The notes: a model not told the origin generated them from the letters alone. Positions 26,474-35,377 are shown, counted from the stretch's first letter. The stretch: DNA of 43,588 nucleotides from Candidatus Accumulibacter vicinus (GCA_002425405.1 DIME01000144.1:34622-78209), one strand, 5' to 3'. Numbers and translations are program-made.

Positions 26474-26794
26474 ATGATGAAGACCGTGATTGCTCTTGTT
26501 GTTGCCGCTGGTTTTGCTGCCACTGCTTTTGCTCAGACGGGCACCCCAGTTGCCGCGCCCGTTGCCAAGGGAACGGCTCCGACCGTCGCGAGTGCCGAGA
26601 AGAAGATTGAGGCACCGAAGGCTGTCGAACCGATCAAGGCTGAAACGGCGAAGACCGCAGCACCGGCCACGATGGAAGTTGCGAAGACCGAAACCCCGAA
26701 AGCGGCAACGCATCACGCCAAGACCAAGACAAATGGCACCAATGCCGTGAAGACCGAGACGAAGGCAGAAACTGCGACTCCCGCGGCAAAGTAA
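26474..26794 (+). CDS. Small secreted Lys/Ala/Thr-rich low-complexity protein
   Basis: 106 residues. A clear Sec signal peptide (MMKTVIALVVAAGFAATAFA, cut before QTG) is followed by a disordered mature chain made of Lys, Ala, Thr, Glu and Pro with loose repeats of the K-x-E-x-x-K type (IEAPKAVEPIKAETAKTAA, then VKTETKAETATPAAK). The ATG at 26474 has AAGGAG 7 bases upstream; a second ATG follows immediately. Very basic overall. Function unknown; similar secreted proteins in beta- and gammaproteobacteria are annotated only as hypothetical. It stands alone, with no partner genes. Confidence 0.7.
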   Translation: MMKTVIALVVAAGFAATAFAQTGTPVAAPVAKGTAPTVASAEKKIEAPKAVEPIKAETAKTAAPATMEVAKTETPKAATHHAKTKTNGTNAVKTETKAETATPAAK

Positions 26795-26838
26795 TCGAGA
26801 TCATTTTCCTTCTGGCAAGACGGCCCTCAGGCGAAAGC

Positions 26839-26877
26839 TTGGGGGCTTCTTGCTGACACGCCCTCGGAGCCCCCCAA
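26839..26877 (+). terminator. Inverted repeat downstream of the small secreted protein gene
   Basis: TTGGGGGCT pairs with AGCCCCCCAA (one bulged C) across a 20-base loop, 45 bases after the stop. There is no T-run, so termination is only possible. It lies in the 170-base gap before the convergent MerR-type gene. Confidence 0.35.
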
Positions 26878-26963
26878 TTCGCATGGGCCAATCGGAAGAT
26901 CATTGATGTCATGGCGGCTACCTTCCCGTCGCGAACACCTGATCTTGGACGGTAAGACCTCGA

Positions 26964-27395
26964 TTAACCGAGGTGCGTGTGCCGTTCGTGTCTCTGCTCA
27001 GTTTCCATTGACGCCAGCCCCTGCAAAATGCCGCATGCGTCCACGGCCTGTTTGCTCTGGCAGCATTGTCTCAATTCACTGAGTTGCTGCTTGAGTTGGG
27101 ACAATTCAGCGATACGCATATCAACGTGGGCAATGTGCTCGTCAAGAAGCTGATTGATACCACCGCAATCGCCGGCAGCTTGATCCATCAGGCCCAGCAA
27201 AGCATGGATTTCTGCATGCGTCATGTCCAACGCCCGACAGTTACGGATGAAGCGCAGCCGGTCAACATGAGCATCGCCATAGCTGCGGTAGTTGGCCGCC
27301 GTGCGCGCCGGGGGCGACAACAGTCCGGCCTTTTCGTAGTAGCGCACGGTTTCCACCGTGCATTGCGCCACTTGGGCGAGTTCACCGATTTTCAT
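26964..27395 (-). CDS. MerR-family Cd/Pb/Zn-responsive activator (CadR/PbrR type)
   Basis: 143 residues. The MerR winged-helix start MKIGELAQVAQCTVETVRYYEKAGLL is intact. A long dimerisation helix follows, and Cys at 77 (AGDCGGIN), 111/112 (RQCCQ) and 121 (DACGI) fit the three-Cys metal site of the CadR/PbrR group. The ATG at 27395 starts right at the conserved MKIGEL; an upstream ATG at 27413 adds six residues that lie in the operator region. It is divergent from the P-type ATPase gene, and a MerR operator lies between them. Bound metal should make it untwist the 19-base spacer promoter of the ATPase. Confidence 0.94.
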   Translation of the reverse strand: MKIGELAQVAQCTVETVRYYEKAGLLSPPARTAANYRSYGDAHVDRLRFIRNCRALDMTHAEIHALLGLMDQAAGDCGGINQLLDEHIAHVDMRIAELSQLKQQLSELRQCCQSKQAVDACGILQGLASMETEQRHERHTHLG

Positions 27396-27413
27396 GGATA
27401 GGCCCCAAAACAC

Positions 27414-27444
27414 TTGACCCTATAGTAGCTTCAGGGTGTGAAAT
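27414..27444 (+). promoter_or_regulatory. MerR-type promoter/operator of the metal ATPase
   Basis: TTGACC (27414-27419), a 19-base spacer and TGAAAT (27439-27444). The long spacer carries the dyad ACCCT (27417-27421) ... AGGGT (27433-27437) with the central ATAGTAGCTTC, very close to known PbrR/CadR operators. The 19-base spacing is the hallmark of MerR-activated promoters. Confidence 0.88.
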
Positions 27445-27473
27445 GCGCAATATTCAGACAATTGGATCGCGCC

Positions 27474-29756
27474 ATGTCCTTTCGCCCCGAGAAAACTTCG
27501 CGTGCTCACCACGCTTGCAGCCATGACCATTCACTTGGTGACAATAACATGATCGCTCATCACGATCATGTACATTCGCATGACCATGCGTGCTCCGCAG
27601 CCATTTCGTTAGGAGTGCCAACGTCAGATGACGCCAACCTGGTCACGGTCAATATTCCGGCTGGCTCCACGCTGACCCGTCTACGCATTGCCCAGATGGA
27701 TTGCCCCACCGAGGAAGCGTTGATCCGCAAGAAACTTGGTGGCATGACCTCCGTGCAAGGATTGGAATTCAACCTGATGCAGCGCGTGCTGTCCGTTGTC
27801 CATGACAACGACGCCTTGGCCGCCGTTGAAGCAGCCATCCGCGACTTGGGCATGAATTCCGAAGCGATGGAGTCCGCCACCCAAACAGCGCTCACCGAGC
27901 CGACCGGAAAACCCTGGTGGCCTCTGGCCCTGGCCGGCGTGGCCGCACTGGGTGCGGAAATCATGCATTGGGTTGGCATGCCGGAATGGTTATCGGCGCT
28001 GCTGGCATTCGTTGCCATCACCCTCAGCGGCCTAGGCACTTACCAAAAGGGCTGGATTGCATTGCGCCACGGCAATCTGAATATCAATGCCTTGATGAGC
28101 ATTGCTGTTACTGGTGCGGTACTGCTGCGGCAATGGCCGGAAGCGGCAATGGTCATGGTTCTGTTCACTCTGGCCGAGTTGATCGAGGCCAAGTCGCTGG
28201 ATCAGGCACGCAATGCCATCCGCAGCTTGGTGCAACTCACGCCTGAACTGGCGACAGTACAGCAGGCAAACGGCGATTGGGCCGATATGTCGGCCAAGGC
28301 CGTCACCATTGGCCAAATCGTGCGGGTCAGACCAGGCGAACGAATTGCCCTTGATGGCGTGGTGATGGCTGGGCGCTCAAATATCAACCAAGCGCCGATT
28401 ACTGGCGAGAGCTTGCCGGTCGAGAAATCAATTGGTGACAGTGTGTTCGCCGGAACAATCAACCAATCTGGCTCATTTGAATACCGGGTTACTGCTGAAG
28501 CCACACATTCGACCCTGGTGCGCATCATTCATGCGGTCGAGGAAGCGCAAGGCGCACGTGCCCCTACCCAGCGTTTTGTCGATCAATTTGCCAGGGTTTA
28601 CACGCCGGTGGTGTTCGCCTTTGCGTTGGCGGTGGCTCTTGTGCCGCCGTTGCTGCTCGGTGAAGGCTGGCACGATTGGGTATACCGGGCGCTGGTTCTG
28701 CTGGTCATAGCCTGTCCGTGCGCCTTGGTCATTTCGACTCCCGTTACCATCGTCAGCGGTCTGGCCGCAGCGGCCCGCCACGGCATTTTGATCAAGGGCG
28801 GCGTTTACCTTGAAGAAGGCTACCAGCTGGCGTGGCTGGCATTCGACAAGACCGGCACCATCACGCACGGCAAACCCGCGTTAACCGATACCGTCTTGCT
28901 GGATCAGCCGGTCGGACTGGATGCCGTCCGTGTTGCCACCAGTCTCGCTGCGCGCTCCGATCACCCGGTTTCTCACGCCATCGCCACCGCCGGACAGCAG
29001 AACGGCACCATCCTGCTTGATGTGGCCGACTTCGCCGCCATGCCAGGGCGAGGTGTGCGCGGAACAGTGGGCGGCGTGCATTATCAGCTTGGCAACCATC
29101 GGCTGATCCATGAACTTGGCGTATGCACTCCACCCCTAGAGGTACAGCTTGGTGAATTGGAAGAGCAAGGTAAGACAGTCATTCTGCTCACCGATAGCGA
29201 GCGCGTACTCGTCCTGTTTGCCGTGGCCGACACGGTCAAGGACGGTAGCCGCGCTGCGATCCGGACGCTACATGAACTGGGCATCAAAACAGTCATGCTG
29301 ACCGGCGATAACGCACACACCGCGCGGGCCATAGCGGCCCAGGTTGAAATCGACGAAGCCTGGGGCGATCAACTGCCAGAAGACAAGCTGCGGGCAATCG
29401 AACGCTACGCGCAGAGCGGCAAGGTTGGCATGGTGGGCGACGGGATCAACGATGCCCCAGCCCTGGCGCGAGCCGACATCGGCTTTGCCATGGGCGCGGC
29501 GGGTACCGATACGGCTATCGAGACGGCTGACGTGGCTCTGATGGACGACGACTTGAACAAGATTGTGCGCTTCGTTCGCCTATCGCGCACCACCCGAACG
29601 ATACTGGTACAAAACATCACGCTGGCATTGGGGATCAAGGCCGTTTTCCTGGTATTCACGCTGCTGGGTATGGGCACCATGTGGATGGCGGTATTCGCTG
29701 ATATGGGCGCGAGTCTTCTGGTTGTGGCTAACGGTCTAAGGCTGGTGCGTCAGTAG
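27474..29756 (+). CDS. cadA: Cd2+/Zn2+/Pb2+-exporting P1B-type ATPase
   Basis: 760 residues. Residues 11-41 are His-rich (HHACSHDHS, HHDHVHSHDHAC), a likely metal-binding tail; the following heavy-metal domain has the MDCPTEE metal loop (C77). Then come the transmembrane helices, the actuator motif TGESLPVEK, the ion-path CPC in VIACPCALVIS, phosphorylation loop DKTGTITHG, the SDHPVSHAI HP motif and GDGINDAPALARADIG. The ATG at 27474 was chosen; a GTG at 27438 would start inside the promoter. Codons are less GC-biased than in neighbouring genes, so with its regulator it looks like a transferred resistance module. CadA, ZntA and PbrA cannot be told apart by sequence alone. Confidence 0.94.
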   Translation: MSFRPEKTSRAHHACSHDHSLGDNNMIAHHDHVHSHDHACSAAISLGVPTSDDANLVTVNIPAGSTLTRLRIAQMDCPTEEALIRKKLGGMTSVQGLEFNLMQRVLSVVHDNDALAAVEAAIRDLGMNSEAMESATQTALTEPTGKPWWPLALAGVAALGAEIMHWVGMPEWLSALLAFVAITLSGLGTYQKGWIALRHGNLNINALMSIAVTGAVLLRQWPEAAMVMVLFTLAELIEAKSLDQARNAIRSLVQLTPELATVQQANGDWADMSAKAVTIGQIVRVRPGERIALDGVVMAGRSNINQAPITGESLPVEKSIGDSVFAGTINQSGSFEYRVTAEATHSTLVRIIHAVEEAQGARAPTQRFVDQFARVYTPVVFAFALAVALVPPLLLGEGWHDWVYRALVLLVIACPCALVISTPVTIVSGLAAAARHGILIKGGVYLEEGYQLAWLAFDKTGTITHGKPALTDTVLLDQPVGLDAVRVATSLAARSDHPVSHAIATAGQQNGTILLDVADFAAMPGRGVRGTVGGVHYQLGNHRLIHELGVCTPPLEVQLGELEEQGKTVILLTDSERVLVLFAVADTVKDGSRAAIRTLHELGIKTVMLTGDNAHTARAIAAQVEIDEAWGDQLPEDKLRAIERYAQSGKVGMVGDGINDAPALARADIGFAMGAAGTDTAIETADVALMDDDLNKIVRFVRLSRTTRTILVQNITLALGIKAVFLVFTLLGMGTMWMAVFADMGASLLVVANGLRLVRQ

Positions 29757-29883
29757 CGGATCAAGTCCGTAAATTGCGGTAAATCGGGTGGCTGGTCAGC
29801 GATCGCTTTGGTTCGGGCAACAGGCGTTTGTTCTGGCGCGGATGGAGAGGGTCGTATGAGCATTGGAGCGCACGCTGCTCTGT

Positions 29884-31281
29884 TCAGATCACCTTCGAGT
29901 AGCGGGTACGCTGCCGGTCGGCACGCAGATAGCGGTCGAAGACCATCGAGATCGCTCTGACCAGCATGCGGCCGCGCGGCAACACGCTGATCCATTTATC
30001 ATCGATGCGCACCAGACCAGCGCTGACCATTGCGCGGAGATCGTCCAATTCGGTGGCGAAATAGGTCCTGAAGTCGATCAGGTGGGCAATTTCGATCGAC
30101 TCGATCGACAATTCGAAATGGCACATCAGCGATTGAATGATCGAACGCCGCAGCAGGTCATCCGCGTTCAGCTCGATGCCGCGGTAGACCGGCAGGGTGC
30201 CGCTGTCCAGCCGGTCATAATACTCGTCAAGGGTCTTCACGTTCTGACTGTACGTGGGTCCGACCTTGCTGATCGACGAGATGCCGAAGGCCAGCAGATC
30301 GCAGTCCGAATGCGTCGAATACCCCTGGAAGTTGCGGTGCAGGCGCCCCTGCCGCTGCGCAACTGCAAGTTCATCGTCGGGTTTCGCGAAGTGGTCCATG
30401 CCGATGTAGACATAGCCCGCGTCGGTCATTCTGCGAATCGCCAGGGCAAGAATCTGCAGACGCGCGTCGGCGGAGGGCATGTCCGACTCCAGGATGCGGC
30501 GTTGCGGCTTGAACAGGCCGGGCAGGTGGGCGTAGTTGTAGATCGAGACGCGATCTGGACTGAGTTCGATCACGCGCTCGAGGGTGCGGTCGAAGCCCAT
30601 CACCGTCTGCTTAGGCAGGCCGTAGATCAGGTCGACGCTGATCGACTTGAAACCGGTGGCGTGGGCTGCGGCGATGACGGTGCAGGTTTCTTCCTCGCTC
30701 TGCACACGGTTCACGGCCAACTGGACGCTTGCATCGAAATCCTGCACGCCGACGCTCATGCGATTGAAACCCAGTTCGCCGAGCAGTTCGACGGTGGTGC
30801 GATCCACCTTGCGCGGATCGACTTCGATCGAGTACTCGCCCCCCTCGATCAGTCTGAAGTGCCTGCGCGTTGCGGCCATCAACTGACGCATCTCGTCGTG
30901 TGACAGAAAGGTCGGCGTCCCTCCTCCCCAGTGCAACTGCGCCACTTCCTGGTCGCCGCCTTCGAGATAGCTGCTCTGCAGTGCCAGTTCGCGTGCCAGG
31001 TATTTCAGGTATTTGGCCGAACGGCCGTGGTCCTTGGTGATGATCTTGTTACACGCACAGTAATAGCAGATGGTGTTGCAGAAGGGAATGTGGAAGTACA
31101 ATGACAACTGCCGGCTGATGGCACCAATATTGCGCTTGCCGAGCCAGAGTCTGGAGGCATCTGCGCCAAAGGCTTCAACGAAGCGGTCCGCTGTCGGGTA
31201 CGACGTGTAGCGCGGACCGTTGATGTCGAAACGGCGGATGATCTGAGGATCGAAAACGAGGTTGCCTGCGGCAGAGTCCAT
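29884..31281 (-). CDS. hemN: Oxygen-independent coproporphyrinogen III oxidase
   Basis: Radical SAM enzyme that makes protoporphyrinogen IX without oxygen. 465 residues. The CxxxCxxC cluster motif is CNTICYYCAC inside the block YFHIPFCNTICYYCACNKI. The HWGGGTPTFL loop, the SVGVQDFD block and the HemN C-terminal domain (GRMLVRAISMVFDRYL) are present, so this is true HemN rather than HemW. It starts at ATG 31281 and is divergent from fnr. An FNR box centred about 41.5 bases upstream of the predicted start of transcription fits activation under low oxygen. Confidence 0.95.
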   Translation of the reverse strand: MDSAAGNLVFDPQIIRRFDINGPRYTSYPTADRFVEAFGADASRLWLGKRNIGAISRQLSLYFHIPFCNTICYYCACNKIITKDHGRSAKYLKYLARELALQSSYLEGGDQEVAQLHWGGGTPTFLSHDEMRQLMAATRRHFRLIEGGEYSIEVDPRKVDRTTVELLGELGFNRMSVGVQDFDASVQLAVNRVQSEEETCTVIAAAHATGFKSISVDLIYGLPKQTVMGFDRTLERVIELSPDRVSIYNYAHLPGLFKPQRRILESDMPSADARLQILALAIRRMTDAGYVYIGMDHFAKPDDELAVAQRQGRLHRNFQGYSTHSDCDLLAFGISSISKVGPTYSQNVKTLDEYYDRLDSGTLPVYRGIELNADDLLRRSIIQSLMCHFELSIESIEIAHLIDFRTYFATELDDLRAMVSAGLVRIDDKWISVLPRGRMLVRAISMVFDRYLRADRQRTRYSKVI

Positions 31282-31308
31282 GTTCCCACGAGACTAATTG
31301 TTGTCTGC

Positions 31309-31314
31309 ATTATC
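31309..31314 (-). promoter_or_regulatory. Predicted -10 box of hemN
   Basis: GATAAT on the minus strand. Taking a start of transcription about 7 bases downstream (near 31302) puts the FNR box centre at -41.5, the class II activator position. No -35 box is needed in that arrangement and none is seen. Confidence 0.55.
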
Positions 31315-31336
31315 GGGCCGAGGCGATGCCGTCGGG

Positions 31337-31350
31337 TTGACGTGGATCAA
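31337..31350. promoter_or_regulatory. FNR box between hemN and fnr
   Basis: TTGACGTGGATCAA matches the FNR consensus TTGATnnnnATCAA at 9 of 10 fixed bases. It is placed to activate hemN (minus strand) and overlaps the likely -35 of fnr (plus strand: TTGACG, 17 bases, TTAGAG), which would give fnr negative autoregulation. Confidence 0.85.
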
Positions 31351-31378
31351 ACGCAGGGTTTAGAGAAAAAAGCTCAGT

Positions 31379-32122
31379 ATGCCCAAAGATGCCGCGACTG
31401 CGAGGCTGGCCTTTGAAATCGTGAAAACCGCCTGTTCCAACTGCAACCTCCGCGAGTTGTGCCTTCCCATCGGCCTCGCCCCGGAGGAACTGAAGAAGCT
31501 CGACGAACTGGTTTCCACTCGCCGGCGACTGAAACGAGGCGATTATCTCTACCGCGCCGGGCAGGTCTTTGAATCGATCTACGCGGTGCGCAGCGGGTTT
31601 TTTAAGACCGATGTGCTGATTGAGGATGGCCGTGACCAGGTCACCGGCTTCCAGATGACCGGCGAGCTGCTCGGCCTCGACGGTATCAGCAGTGAAATCC
31701 ATACCTGTAACGCCATCGCCCTTGAAGACAGTGAAGTCTGTGCGATTCCCTTCTCGCATCTCGAAGGGCTGTCCAGACAAATCCACACCTTGCAGCATCA
31801 CTTCCACAAGGTGATGAGCCGCGAAATCGTTCGTGACCACGGGGTGATGATGTTGCTCGGGACGATGCGCGCCGAGGAACGTCTGGCGGCATTTCTCCTC
31901 AACCTCTCGCAACGTTTCAAGGCCCGCGGCTATTCGCCTGCCGAATTCAATCTGCGCATGTCACGCGACGAAATCGGCAGCTACCTCGGCCTCAAACTGG
32001 AAACCGTCAGTCGGGCCTTTTCGCATTTCCAGGAGGAAAAACTGCTCGCCGTACATCAAAGAAAAATCCGGATTCTCAATACCGAAGGTTTGAAGAAACT
32101 GATGACTCACCAGCGTGGTTAA
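31379..32122 (+). CDS. fnr: Oxygen-responsive transcription regulator FNR
   Basis: Crp/FNR-family regulator with a [4Fe-4S] sensor, 247 residues. The cluster ligands fit Cys 19, 22, 28 (ACSNCNLRELC) and Cys 110 (EIHTC), as in E. coli FNR. The cNMP-like beta roll lacks the cAMP-binding residues. The helix-turn-helix is MSRDEIGSYLGLKLETVSRAF; the recognition helix E-T-V-S-R is the one that reads TTGAT half-sites, so the FNR box upstream is probably its own site. The gene is divergent from hemN and convergent with a chemoreceptor gene. Confidence 0.95.
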   Translation: MPKDAATARLAFEIVKTACSNCNLRELCLPIGLAPEELKKLDELVSTRRRLKRGDYLYRAGQVFESIYAVRSGFFKTDVLIEDGRDQVTGFQMTGELLGLDGISSEIHTCNAIALEDSEVCAIPFSHLEGLSRQIHTLQHHFHKVMSREIVRDHGVMMLLGTMRAEERLAAFLLNLSQRFKARGYSPAEFNLRMSRDEIGSYLGLKLETVSRAFSHFQEEKLLAVHQRKIRILNTEGLKKLMTHQRG

Positions 32123-32165
32123 TGTGCGAACCGCGTCAACTCCTCAAAAATCTCCCCCCTTCTTG

Positions 32166-33830
32166 CTAGCCGGTCTCGCCGATGACGACCTGCGGGTCAA
32201 AGCCGACCCGCACCGCCCCCCAGCGCCGGCCATTGACCATCACCGGCATTGACAGGTCGCCGAGAACCTCGCCGGTGTCGCGCAGATAGGTCTGAAACAG
32301 GCTCGGCTCGGTATTCCGCGCCAACTTGATGCCGACCAGATCGTCGAAAATCCGCTTGTCGCGCGTGCCGACGAGATCCTTGGCGTAGTCGCCGGTTGGC
32401 GGGTTGGAAAACTTGCTGTTGTGCGTCGGCGCGTAACCGTTGCTATCGAGCGCCAGGGCATAGACGATGCGCGAACCGGAGGCCAGCGCCGCGTCGCCGT
32501 CGGCTTGCAAGCTCTTCTCGCAGTGATCGTCATAGCACGTCTTGTAACGCTTCGGATTGGAACCGGGAATCAGCTGGTAGTTCTGATCGAAGACGTTGAC
32601 GCCTTCCGAGGACAACTTTTCAAGATGCGCAGCCACCTTGCTCCGATACGCTTCAGTGATTTCGACGATGCGATCAAAATCGCTGTTGCCGGTGCGCAGC
32701 TGGGCGAGTGTTCCCTGCACGCGTTCGGTCGCTTCGCGCTGCTCGCCAGCGTAGGTCTCGGAGGTTTTCACCTGCTCGACGATGCGGGTGCTCGCTGCCT
32801 GAACCTGCTCGGCGATCTCGTGCAGCGTTTCGTTGCAGGTCCGCAGCGACTCGATCGCGGCCGTGATTTCGCTGATCTTGGTTGTCGCATCCTTGAGGTC
32901 GACGACCATGCGGTCGAAATTGACCGCCGACTCTTCGACGATCGATCGCGAGCGGTCAACACTGTCGGCGATCAGCGTGGAGTCCTGGTCGGTGTGTTTG
33001 ACCAGCCTGGTCATCTCGGAGATGTTTTCGGAAATCGTGTTCGACGCCGACTTGACGCTCTGTGACAGCTTCCTCACCTCGTCGGCGACGACGGCGAAGC
33101 CGCGTCCATGTTCGCCGGCACGCGCCGCCTCGATCGCCGCGTTGAGCGCCAGAAGGTTGGTCTGATCCGAAAATTCGTTGATCAATTGCGAGATCTCGGC
33201 GATATGCGAGGCGCTCTTGTCGAGCTGCTTGACCGTTTCGCGAAAGCCGCGCAGCCGACTGCTGACGTTGACGATCTCGCCGGCGAGGTGGTGCATTTCC
33301 TGCAAGGCGCGTTCGGCGAGCTCAAGATTGGCGGTCGAGGTGGTTGCGACTAACGACGCGTTGCTGAGCACGGTATTGGCCGAGCGGCTCGCGTCCTGCG
33401 ACGTCGCGAAAATTTTGCTCGACAGCTCACCTTGTATCGTCGCGCCGGCCAACGCGTTTTTGGCGATCACGTTCATCTTCGCCGCGCCAATGGCCGCTTG
33501 CGCGCTCATCCCGCGCGTGCGGATGAGGATGCGCCGGAACATCGACAGCAACTGATTGAGCTGGAAGATGATCGGTTCATTGCCGCTGAGCTGGAGGGAG
33601 AGCGGCGCGCGGCCCTCTTGAATGCGGCGCAGTTCCTCGACAGCGATGCTTGCCGAAGCGCGCATGCCGGTCCCTCCTGAGCGCAGCAGCCAAAACGATA
33701 AAGCCGCGACGAGTACGACACCACCTGCTGCCGCCATCATCGCCGCCGTCGTCAAGCCGCCGGCAGCAAAAAACACCAATCCCGCTTGCAGTAAAGCGAC
33801 GAGAATAACGGCCGCCAGTTTTATCGCCAT
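32166..33830 (-). CDS. Methyl-accepting chemotaxis protein with C-terminal sensor domain
   Basis: 554 residues. Two adjacent N-terminal hydrophobic helices (about 5-50) with hardly any periplasmic loop, then a signalling domain with the MCP hairpin tip DQTNLLALNAAIEAARAGE and GRGFAVVADEVRKLSQSVKSAS. After the coiled coil, the last about 140 residues form a separate Cache/PAS-like domain, with YALALDSNGYAPTHNSKF, KRIFDDLVGIKLARNTEP and the ending GRRWGAVRVGFDP. So sensing is cytoplasmic and C-terminal, the reverse of the classical layout. KTCYDDHCEK at its entry has two Cys and one His that could be redox or metal ligands. AAGGAG lies 6 bases before ATG 33830; a strong promoter is upstream. 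Confidence 0.9.
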   Translation of the reverse strand: MAIKLAAVILVALLQAGLVFFAAGGLTTAAMMAAAGGVVLVAALSFWLLRSGGTGMRASASIAVEELRRIQEGRAPLSLQLSGNEPIIFQLNQLLSMFRRILIRTRGMSAQAAIGAAKMNVIAKNALAGATIQGELSSKIFATSQDASRSANTVLSNASLVATTSTANLELAERALQEMHHLAGEIVNVSSRLRGFRETVKQLDKSASHIAEISQLINEFSDQTNLLALNAAIEAARAGEHGRGFAVVADEVRKLSQSVKSASNTISENISEMTRLVKHTDQDSTLIADSVDRSRSIVEESAVNFDRMVVDLKDATTKISEITAAIESLRTCNETLHEIAEQVQAASTRIVEQVKTSETYAGEQREATERVQGTLAQLRTGNSDFDRIVEITEAYRSKVAAHLEKLSSEGVNVFDQNYQLIPGSNPKRYKTCYDDHCEKSLQADGDAALASGSRIVYALALDSNGYAPTHNSKFSNPPTGDYAKDLVGTRDKRIFDDLVGIKLARNTEPSLFQTYLRDTGEVLGDLSMPVMVNGRRWGAVRVGFDPQVVIGETG

Positions 33831-33897
33831 CAGCAGCTCCTTTTTGTGATCAGTCGATCAGCCGCTGCGGTCTCCCCTCGTGCTAGCGGCATGCGCG

Positions 33898-33926
33898 AGT
33901 CTAGTCGTTTGCCATATGAACGTCAA
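33898..33926 (-). promoter_or_regulatory. Sigma70 promoter of the C-terminal-sensor chemoreceptor
   Basis: On the minus strand, TTGACG (33921-33926), a 17-base spacer and TAGACT (33898-33903), about 70 bases before the start codon. Confidence 0.6.
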
Positions 33927-34072
33927 TCGTTCTGCCCCGCTCTCCGTGATCGGAGCACCCGTCCAGCCCAATGGGTCTTGGCGCATGCAGACGCGCAATA
34001 CTTGACGCTGTGGCGTCAGTTGCGTTATGCCGGTCAAAAAGGAACTTTGACGTCATGCACGGGCTTTGCTGC

Positions 34073-35377
34073 TCAGGCCGGCGCATGCCAGATGTTCCGG
34101 CAGTGGGTTTCCCGAATCCGCCATGTCGCCAGAGCCCCGAAGCTGGCCGTCCCGGCCAGCAGGAGTAGGCTGGCCTGGAAATCCTCTGGCGTGTAAAGAC
34201 GTGCCCCGGTCGCAGTCAAGCCACCTTGCCACCCCAAATCCATGACCCAGCCGACCAGCGGCTGCAGGATGGCGGCTGCCAGGAAACCGCCCATATTGGT
34301 GACGCTGGTCGACATTCCGGAGAGCAGTGGTGGATTGACTTCCTTGGCGCAGGTCCAGGTCAGCGTGAAACTGGCAGAAACCAGACCCATCAGCGCAAAC
34401 AGCGCGTAGCTCAAGCTCAGGGGCAAGGTGCTGCCGGAAAGCCAGATCAGCCAGATCAAGGCATACAGATGACTACTCACCACCAGCACCGGTTTTCGCC
34501 GACCAAGGCGGTCGGAGAGCGTACCGACAAACACACTGCCCAGGGCAAAAGCAGCGAACAGGAGACTCACATGATTGGCCGCAACGACGCGGGTCAGATG
34601 GTGCACCTGGGTCAGAAAAGGGGTGGCCCACAAGCCGGCAAAAGCCAGGAAGCTGCCGCAGATGCCGAAATTCACCGCGACCACCGGCCAGGTATCGCGG
34701 TTTCCGAGAACCGACAGCAAACCGGAAAGCACCACTGTCCGGTCGAAGCGAGGTTTAACTGCGGTTGCCGGCAAACCTTGGGTATCGTCTGACGGCTCGC
34801 GCAACAAGTACCAGCAAGCCACGCCCAGGAGCAGCGATACGGCCGCCAGGCCGATGAAGACGCCGCGCCAACCGGTGATCTGGGCCAGCCAGGAGAGTGG
34901 CGCGCCGGCCAGCACCGATCCCAGATTGCCGATCAGCACGCTGAGTCCAACCAGGCTGGCAAAACGGCGTTCATCGAACGAGACGGCGATGATCTTGAGC
35001 ATGGCGATGAAAGTCACTGAAACGCCCAGCCCGATCAGCGTCCGGCCGAGCAGGGCCAGGTCCAGATTCGGCGCCATGCCGAACAACAGACTCCCGACGC
35101 CACCGACCAGTCCGCCGAGCAGGAGAATCAGGCGCGGCCCGAGCGTATCGACGAGAATGCCGGTGGGTACCTGCATCACCGTATAAACATAAAAGTAGGT
35201 TGCCGCCAGCACGCCCAGCGATGACGCCGTGGTGTTGAATGCCAGGATCAGGTCCGGCGCGATGCCGACCGGCGCAAAGCGCTGAAAAAACGACAGGACG
35301 TACGCCGCAACCACCCCGCCCAGAGCCAGAACACGGCGGCGACGCTGCCGCCGGACCAGGTCGGCCAGGTCGCTCAT
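34073..35377 (-). CDS. MFS transporter
   Basis: 434 residues with about twelve hydrophobic helices, major facilitator superfamily. The first-half signature region is YVYTVMQVPTGILVDTLGPRLILLLGG, with the D-x-x-G-x-R loop between helices 2 and 3; a second copy in the C-terminal half is LSDRLGRRKPVLVV. The ATG at 35377 begins a basic cytoplasmic tail (MSDLADLVRRQRRRRVLALGG); an upstream extension to 35437 has no support. Substrate is not evident; the closest general pattern is the organic-anion/nitrate-type group, but that is weak. It follows the hemerythrin chemoreceptor gene by 67 bases on the same strand. Confidence 0.88.
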   Translation of the reverse strand: MSDLADLVRRQRRRRVLALGGVVAAYVLSFFQRFAPVGIAPDLILAFNTTASSLGVLAATYFYVYTVMQVPTGILVDTLGPRLILLLGGLVGGVGSLLFGMAPNLDLALLGRTLIGLGVSVTFIAMLKIIAVSFDERRFASLVGLSVLIGNLGSVLAGAPLSWLAQITGWRGVFIGLAAVSLLLGVACWYLLREPSDDTQGLPATAVKPRFDRTVVLSGLLSVLGNRDTWPVVAVNFGICGSFLAFAGLWATPFLTQVHHLTRVVAANHVSLLFAAFALGSVFVGTLSDRLGRRKPVLVVSSHLYALIWLIWLSGSTLPLSLSYALFALMGLVSASFTLTWTCAKEVNPPLLSGMSTSVTNMGGFLAAAILQPLVGWVMDLGWQGGLTATGARLYTPEDFQASLLLLAGTASFGALATWRIRETHCRNIWHAPA

